38,426 bases of DNA, from contig NZ_ATTQ01000032.1 in NCBI RefSeq assembly GCF_000419765.1, forward strand, positions 1-38,426. The letters are read 5' to 3'. The position numbers and the translations under genes are program-made. Of the stretch, positions 33,860 to 38,426 are shown one piece after another. The number at the start of each line of letters is the position of its first letter. The first letter of the stretch is position 1. The notes under the pieces are model-generated. The model did not search any database. It worked only from the letters and a program-made list of their open reading frames with translations, and was not told the DNA's origin. This DNA is from Rhizobium mongolense USDA 1844. GTDB taxonomy: Bacteria; Pseudomonadota; Alphaproteobacteria; Rhizobiales; Rhizobiaceae.

Positions 33860-35200
33860 TTACTGCACCCGCGGAGGAGGATTGGCGGACGAAAGCATCG
33901 AGCCGTCCAGGTTCTTGGAGACATTGTAGCGAACGTCCAGGACATCCCCCGGCTCAAGCTCAGCGCTATCGGGAACCGGAGCAGCGGTGAACCGGCCAGC
34001 GCCGCGGGTCAACCAATATTCAAGCGGTTGCATGTCGACGGCCTGGAGGCTTTCGTAGCGTGCAACGGACGCACCTGCGGCCTGCAGCAGTTGAACCGTC
34101 GTGGAGCGCTTCAACCGCACGTCTTCCAGCTCCGCTTCTGTTACCTGCAGTTCCTGCCCCACTTCTGTCTTGCGCTGACCCTTCAGGTTCAATGCTTCGC
34201 GTTCGGTTTCATTCAGCTTCTGCTTGGCCTGCATGGACGCGACGACCAGATCGAGCTTGTCGCTCTGCATATCGGCGACGATGCGTTCGAGGGATGTCTT
34301 GCGGGAGGTTGTCAGGATCTTGGTGTCGACGAGTTTTGAGATGTCGCCAAGCTCATCCTGGGCGATCTCGACTTGCCTGTCCTGCGCCACCATCTTCTCG
34401 TCGAGCACAGTGATCTCGCTTCGCAAGAGCTTCATGAGATCTGCTGCAGATTCCAGCTGGTGCCGCAAGGCGTCGGCTCTTGCCGTGAAGAGCGCGCTCT
34501 CGCTTTTCAGTATCTGGCTCACGACTGAACCTTCGGGGGCGCCGGTCAGTTCCGCGGGAAAATCCACGGAAGGTTTGTCGTTCAGCTCGGCGATCAGCCT
34601 GGCGCGGCGGGCCATGAGCTGTTTTGCCTGAAGCTCGAGGCGGCTGAATTCTCCGGCGTAACGAATCTGCTCGGCGTCGGCATATTCGCCGGAGCGGTCG
34701 TTGCGGCGTTCCCGTCCGCCGGCCAGGGCAAGCGCTTGCTTGACGGTCAGTCCTGGCCGGAATTCGAACTCGTTCGGTCGCTCGACGGCACCAGTGACAT
34801 AGACCATCGGATATTTGGCGATCTCAACCGAGGCGATGGGAGCGGTCGCAAGCCCCGTCAGTTTTTTGATCTTCTCACCGATCAGGAACGCCGTCTCTTC
34901 CGTCGTCTTGCCGAGAACGGCAATCTGGCCAACCATCGGCATCGAGATATCGCCACGTTGAGACACGGTATATTCGCCGTTAAGAGCGGTCCATTCCTTG
35001 TACTCGCCCGTTGAAGACACCCATTCCACGACCGACACCTTCATCCTCGTCTGCGCTCTGATGCGGTAGCTGTCGTCTGCGGCATGGACGGCTTGTCCGG
35101 TGAAAGCTGTGCCAATGATACCTGCCGCCATGATGAAGCGGAGGACACGACGGGCGCCGGGTAATGCGGTTCTTGAATTGCGTACGGCAGCAATGGGCAT
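33860..35200 (-). CDS. ExoF-like polysaccharide export protein (Poly_export/SLBB, coiled coil)
   Basis: A 446-residue exported protein. The basic N-terminus and hydrophobic core (VLRFIMAAGIIGTAFTG) end in AVHA, a Sec signal peptide without a lipobox Cys. Residues about 43-130 are a polysaccharide export domain (YRIRAQTRMKVSVVEW, then YTVSQRGDISMPMVGQIAVLG and the TTEETAFLIGEKI helix). An SLBB-like part follows (YPMVYVTGAVERPNEFEFRPGLTVKQALALAGG). The remainder is a long Glu/Lys/Gln-rich coiled coil, as in rhizobial ExoF (about 420 residues) rather than enterobacterial Wza. It likely works with the copolymerase in the periplasm to pass polymer outward. It is the first gene of the minus-strand operon. 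GAGGAGAA lies about 12 bases before the ATG. Confidence 0.9.
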   Translation of the reverse strand: MPIAAVRNSRTALPGARRVLRFIMAAGIIGTAFTGQAVHAADDSYRIRAQTRMKVSVVEWVSSTGEYKEWTALNGEYTVSQRGDISMPMVGQIAVLGKTTEETAFLIGEKIKKLTGLATAPIASVEIAKYPMVYVTGAVERPNEFEFRPGLTVKQALALAGGRERRNDRSGEYADAEQIRYAGEFSRLELQAKQLMARRARLIAELNDKPSVDFPAELTGAPEGSVVSQILKSESALFTARADALRHQLESAADLMKLLRSEITVLDEKMVAQDRQVEIAQDELGDISKLVDTKILTTSRKTSLERIVADMQSDKLDLVVASMQAKQKLNETEREALNLKGQRKTEVGQELQVTEAELEDVRLKRSTTVQLLQAAGASVARYESLQAVDMQPLEYWLTRGAGRFTAAPVPDSAELEPGDVLDVRYNVSKNLDGSMLSSANPPPRVQ

Positions 35201-35503
35201 GGCGCGATCTTGTTCTCCTCGTCATTCTGCAGCGGGCAAACCGCCGAATGTCGATGATGCGCCTAATGCAATTCGAGTAAATCCACCGCGACGCGGCCTG
35301 CTTTAGTCCAATCTGAGGAAGACGGAGTAGAAAACCACCGGCCGCTTCCCCCAGTTGCGGTATCTCCGGCCAAGTGTCCGCTCCACATAGGTCTTTCGGC
35401 CGTGGCTCTACACCGTTTTAGGGCCGTTGCAGACCAATCTAGGCTCTGTGGAATGTCCCCCGCTTCAACGATGATGACCCGACGGCTTGGCGAGGGAAAC
35501 ATC
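35201..35503. promoter_or_regulatory. Divergent promoter region of the polysaccharide operon
   Basis: The 303 bases between the ExoF-like gene (minus) and the GT4 gene (plus) contain no gene. As the head of a seven-gene minus-strand operon, this must hold its main promoter. Two similar short blocks, GTCCAATCT (35308-35316) and ACCAATCTAGG (about 35431-35442), were noticed but are too short to call. No sigma or regulator box can be assigned by eye. Confidence 0.4.
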
Positions 35504-36694
35504 ATGCGTGTCGCGATTGTTCATTACTGGCTGGTTTCGATGCGCGGCGGCGAGAAGGTCGTCGAGGCCCTCTGCGACATGTTCCCAGACGCCGACATCT
35601 TCACCCTCGTTTACGATGAAAGCCGGGTTTCCGAAAAAATAAGGGGACATGTCGTCAAGACGTCGTTTCTGCAGCGCTTGCCGGGTGCCGTCAGGCATTA
35701 TCAGTCGCTGCTTCCGCTAATGCCCTTTGCGCTCGAAAGCCTGGACCTCAGCGGATACGACCTCATCATCTCAAGCGAGTCCGGCCCCGCCAAAGGCATC
35801 ATTGCTCCGCCGCATTCGACACATGTCTGCTACTGCCATTCGCCGATGCGCTATATCTGGGACCACTATCACGTCTATCGTTCGCATGCCGGCCTTGCTT
35901 CCAGAATGATGCTTCCGGTGCTCGCCCCGCTTCTGCGGTCCTGGGATGTCAGTACCAGCATGCGCGTCGACCGTTTCGTCGCGAATTCGCACCATGTAAA
36001 AGCGCGCATCGGCAAGTATTACGGACGCTCCGCCACTGTCGTCTATCCGCCGGTGGCAGTCGAGGACTTTGCGCCGTCGGATACCATCGAGGACTTTTAT
36101 CTTTGCGCCGGGCAGCTCGTCTCCTACAAGCGGGTCGATCTCGCCGTAAGTGCCTTTTCCAAGATGGGGCGCAACCTCGTCGTCATCGGCGAAGGTAAAG
36201 AGCTTGCCACGCTGAAGTCGATCGCGGGACCGACCGTGAAATTCCTGGGGCGGGTGCCCTTTCCGGTTCTCAAGGAAAAACTGGCCCGATGCCGCGCCCT
36301 GATCTTCCCCGGAGAGGAGGATTTCGGCCTTGTCCCGGTGGAAGCCATGGCGAGCGGCCGCCCGGTCATCGCTTTCGGCGGTGGCGGAGCGCTTGAAACG
36401 GTCGTGCCGGGAGAAACCGGCCTCCTATTCTACGAGCAGAACGTTGAAGCCATCATCGACGCAGTGCGGTCGTTCGAAGAGCACGCCGAGAATTTCGATC
36501 CCGAAACCATTCGCACGCACGCAGCGCGGTTCAGCTCCAGGAATTTCAGGTTCGGCATGGACTCGATCATCCAGGAGGAACTTCGGGCGAGAAGAAGTAG
36601 CGCGCTTGCTGCGAGCTCCCATGCGGAGGCCCGCCGGTTTCCTCTGGACAGCGTCTTCCCCGTCCCCCCGCCTGGAACGGATATCGTCCACTGA
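35504..36694 (+). CDS. Glycosyltransferase family 4 (WbaZ-like)
   Basis: A 396-residue GT4 enzyme starting MRVAIVHYWLVSMRGGEKVVEAL, with the acceptor GG motif at the family position. HVCYCHSPMRYIWD and FVANSHHVKARI are typical of the WbaZ-like mannosyl/glycosyl transferases. The donor site holds FYLCAGQLVSYKRVDLA and the E-x7-E motif in GEEDFGLVPVEAMASGRPVIAFGGGGALETV. A longer frame to 35402 adds an unrelated leader, so the ATG at 35504, after GAGGGAAAC, is chosen. It is divergent from the long operon yet clearly of the same function, adding a sugar to the lipid-linked repeat unit. The last 35 residues are low-complexity (Ser/Ala then Pro-rich) and not conserved in the family. Confidence 0.9.
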   Translation: MRVAIVHYWLVSMRGGEKVVEALCDMFPDADIFTLVYDESRVSEKIRGHVVKTSFLQRLPGAVRHYQSLLPLMPFALESLDLSGYDLIISSESGPAKGIIAPPHSTHVCYCHSPMRYIWDHYHVYRSHAGLASRMMLPVLAPLLRSWDVSTSMRVDRFVANSHHVKARIGKYYGRSATVVYPPVAVEDFAPSDTIEDFYLCAGQLVSYKRVDLAVSAFSKMGRNLVVIGEGKELATLKSIAGPTVKFLGRVPFPVLKEKLARCRALIFPGEEDFGLVPVEAMASGRPVIAFGGGGALETVVPGETGLLFYEQNVEAIIDAVRSFEEHAENFDPETIRTHAARFSSRNFRFGMDSIIQEELRARRSSALAASSHAEARRFPLDSVFPVPPPGTDIVH

Positions 36695-36747
36695 CGGAGC
36701 CACCGCGCTGTCAGGGCGCGCAGGCTTTTGCGTGCTTCGCGCTGAAA

Positions 36748-37791
36748 TCACACTTTCAGTTCGCGCCGTTCGCGCTCAGTGATCATGGCAAGATCGATCA
36801 CCTTCTGCAGGTTGGCGGCGTGGCGGAAGTTGGGGTCTGGCTGCAGGCCGCTCATCACCGCTTCGGCAAAGCGCTGGTAGTTTGTCGCCACTGGAGCAGC
36901 CTCGATCTCCCTCCAGGTCGCACTCTCGACATTCTCGCCGAGGCAGCCGCGCAAATCCGAGCCGGAAGGGCGATGGTTGACCTCAAGACTTCCCCTCTCG
37001 CCGTAGATGCGAAGCTTCAGCTCGTTCAAATGGCCGGTCGCCCAGCGGCTGGCATGTACCACGCCGAGCGCGCCGTTAGCGAAATCGAGCGACATCGTGA
37101 AGCTGTCGTTCGCATCCAGAAGATATTCGCCGATCTGGCCGCCCGGTACCTTGTTGAAGGTCTTCAACCGGGCGAAGACGTGATCGATATCGGTCGCTGC
37201 ACCATAAGCGGCAAAATCGAGGATGTGGATGCCGACATCGCCGAGCACACCGGTCGAGCCGTGGCCGGTCGAAAGGCGCCAGAGCCAAGTCGATTCCGTG
37301 CGCCAGTCGCCCCAGGCGCGCGACACGAGCCAGCTCTGCAGATAGGATGCTTCCACATGCTTGATGGTGCCGAGCTCGCCGGCGAGCACCATCTCGCGGG
37401 CGCGCTGCAGCGGCGCGACGTTGCGGTAGGTGAGATTCACCATGTTGACGACGCCTGCCGTTTCCGCCGCTTCCGTCATCTCCAGAGCCTTCGGATAGTT
37501 TTCCGCCAGCGGCTTCTCGCAGAGCACATGCTTGCCGGCAGCAATCAGCGCCATGGTCGTCGGGTGATGGATGCGGTCCGGCGTGACGTTCGTTGCAGCG
37601 TCGAAATCACCCCAGGCTATGGCATCGTCCAATGTCAGGAAACGTTTTTCGATGCCGAATTCATCGGCGAAGAGCTTCAGGCGATCGGGATCGGTATCGA
37701 CCGCGCCGACGACCTCGACACCATCCATGTGCGCGAAATGGCGCAACTGGTTCTTCGCCATCACGCCCGTACCAAGAACGAGTAGTCGCAT
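36748..37791 (-). CDS. Gfo/Idh/MocA-family NAD(P)-dependent oxidoreductase
   Basis: A 347-residue dehydrogenase. The N-terminal Rossmann motif MRLLVLGTGVMAKNQLRHF binds NAD(P). ATNVTPDRIHHPTTMALIAAGKHVLCEKPLAEN contains the family's EKP with the conserved Lys, and the C-terminal beta-sheet domain includes GVLGDVGIHILDFAAYG with the usual Asp-His pair. Such enzymes oxidise or reduce sugars, nucleotide sugars or inositols. The start ATG (37791) has GGAG 6 bases upstream; the frame's longer leader is unlikely. It is convergent with the GT4 gene, 53 bases away, and may supply a modified nucleotide sugar, although it could also be unrelated to the polysaccharide. Confidence 0.87.
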   Translation of the reverse strand: MRLLVLGTGVMAKNQLRHFAHMDGVEVVGAVDTDPDRLKLFADEFGIEKRFLTLDDAIAWGDFDAATNVTPDRIHHPTTMALIAAGKHVLCEKPLAENYPKALEMTEAAETAGVVNMVNLTYRNVAPLQRAREMVLAGELGTIKHVEASYLQSWLVSRAWGDWRTESTWLWRLSTGHGSTGVLGDVGIHILDFAAYGAATDIDHVFARLKTFNKVPGGQIGEYLLDANDSFTMSLDFANGALGVVHASRWATGHLNELKLRIYGERGSLEVNHRPSGSDLRGCLGENVESATWREIEAAPVATNYQRFAEAVMSGLQPDPNFRHAANLQKVIDLAMITERERRELKV

Positions 37792-37980
37792 GAATGCTCC
37801 AATGAAAGAACACAAGGGACAAAACGCCTTTAACTTGCGGCTTTTCCTTGGGTTCGGTTATGGTTTGATCGACGTTTTTGCCGATCGGCTAGATCTCATC
37901 CGCCCGCTGGACAGCTTGTTTCCGTCCTTCGGTTCTCGAACCATCCTCCAATGCGTGACCCTGATGCCCTGTGGCTTCGG

Positions 37981-38426
37981 TCACAGAATGGCGTTCGGCT
38001 CCCGGTTTCCCGCCGTCTGCTCCGGATAACGATCAAACACCGTGACGATACGGTTCTTCGTCATCGTCCGAGCCGCACGTAAAACATCCGCTCACGCAGG
38101 GCGACGCGCAGCTCGCGGGCTCGCTCTCCAGGCGCCCAGGCCTCCGGCACCAGGTCGGCTCTGAGCAGATGCGCCAGCACCGTCGCATCGATCTTGTCGG
38201 TCTTGATCTTGGCGTCGGCAATCGCCTTGACCTTCCAGGGATGGGCGAGAACGACATCATCACAAATGTCGTCGAGCCAATCGTAGATCACCATCCAGTT
38301 GCGGGTCGCCTCGACAACCGCATGCGAATTCTCCCGGTAGCGTTCCAGAAACCCACCCAGAGACTGGCGGTCGTTCTTCACCCGGCCGGATCGTAGCGTC
38401 TTGCCGCTGCTGTCCTGCACCACCAG
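37981..38426 (-). pseudogene. IS110-family transposase remnant, frameshifted and cut at both ends
   Basis: The minus-strand frame entering at 38426 encodes an N-terminal DEDD-type IS110 transposase segment: VVEATRNWMVIYDWL, LAHPWKVKAIADAKIKTDKIDATVLAHLLRADLVPEAW, then RELRVALRERMFYVRL. It stops at 38061. In another frame directly afterwards, TMTKNRIVTVFDRYPEQTA continues as IS110 proteins do, until a TGA at 37981-37983, so a single-base loss near 38070 broke the gene. Similarity ends soon after that, so the transposase C-terminal domain is missing. The true start is outside the window. No inverted repeats are expected for IS110 ends. The 37792-37980 stretch before it holds nothing recognisable. 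Confidence 0.75.

Noticed and set aside
36820..37785. 321-residue plus-strand open frame
   Set aside because: It is antisense to the Gfo/Idh/MocA gene, which has clear Rossmann and EKP motifs.
37571..38029. 152-residue plus-strand open frame near the right edge
   Set aside because: Its first half is antisense to the Gfo/Idh/MocA gene and its second half has no ribosome site or recognisable sequence.

Overview
The window is GC-rich DNA that reads as alphaproteobacterial, most likely Rhizobiaceae. This rests on family resemblance: a NodT-type outer-membrane efflux tail, ExoF-, ExoP- and ExoY-like polysaccharide proteins, and a FixK/Crp-like regulator. The species cannot be named from sequence alone. 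No rRNA, tRNA or CRISPR array was seen.

Layout. 1-462: 3' end of a NodT/TolC efflux protein. 463-1133: no gene, but a strong Rho-independent terminator at 881-916 that may end a small RNA. 1134-2992: two minus-strand regulators, a LuxR-type protein with a degenerate receiver and a Crp/Fnr protein, separated by an AT-rich island with inverted repeats. 3231-5923: a polysaccharide pyruvyl transferase and a Wzy-like polymerase, divergent from a secreted GH16 glycanase (6065-6922). 7201-21658: a four-gene plus-strand operon. It encodes an A-PCP loading protein, a 2704-residue KS-AT-ACP-aminotransferase-C-A-PCP megasynthase, a C-(A remnant)-PCP-TE protein, and a bipartite formyltransferase-like/beta-propeller protein. 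21579-25513: an Sfp-type phosphopantetheinyl transferase and a DegT-type aminotransferase (minus), divergent from a GMC oxidoreductase (plus). 25557-35200: a long minus-strand polysaccharide operon of ExoF-like protein, Wzz-ATPase-GT2 fusion, GT4, ExoY-like sugar transferase, a 151-residue unknown, Wzx flippase and a TIGR04325-like methyltransferase. 35504-37791: another GT4 and a Gfo/Idh/MocA oxidoreductase. The right edge is a frameshifted IS110-family fragment.

How the parts may work together. Wzx, Wzy, copolymerase, export protein, initiating transferase, glycosyltransferases, pyruvyl transferase and glycanase together look like one complete Wzx/Wzy exopolysaccharide pathway. A hybrid NRPS-PKS line with its own activating phosphopantetheinyl transferase is embedded between its two halves. 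From domain order the line should load an amino acid, extend it once with malonyl, transaminate the beta-keto group, and add an amino acid with a glycine-like pocket. The product then passes to a terminal protein with three departures from consensus: Gln replacing the catalytic His in the C domain, an A domain reduced to its C-terminal end, and Cys in place of Ser in the thioesterase. Whether the peptide-polyketide is a free metabolite or decorates the polysaccharide cannot be decided here; this NRPS-PKS/exopolysaccharide locus is the best candidate for an undescribed system.
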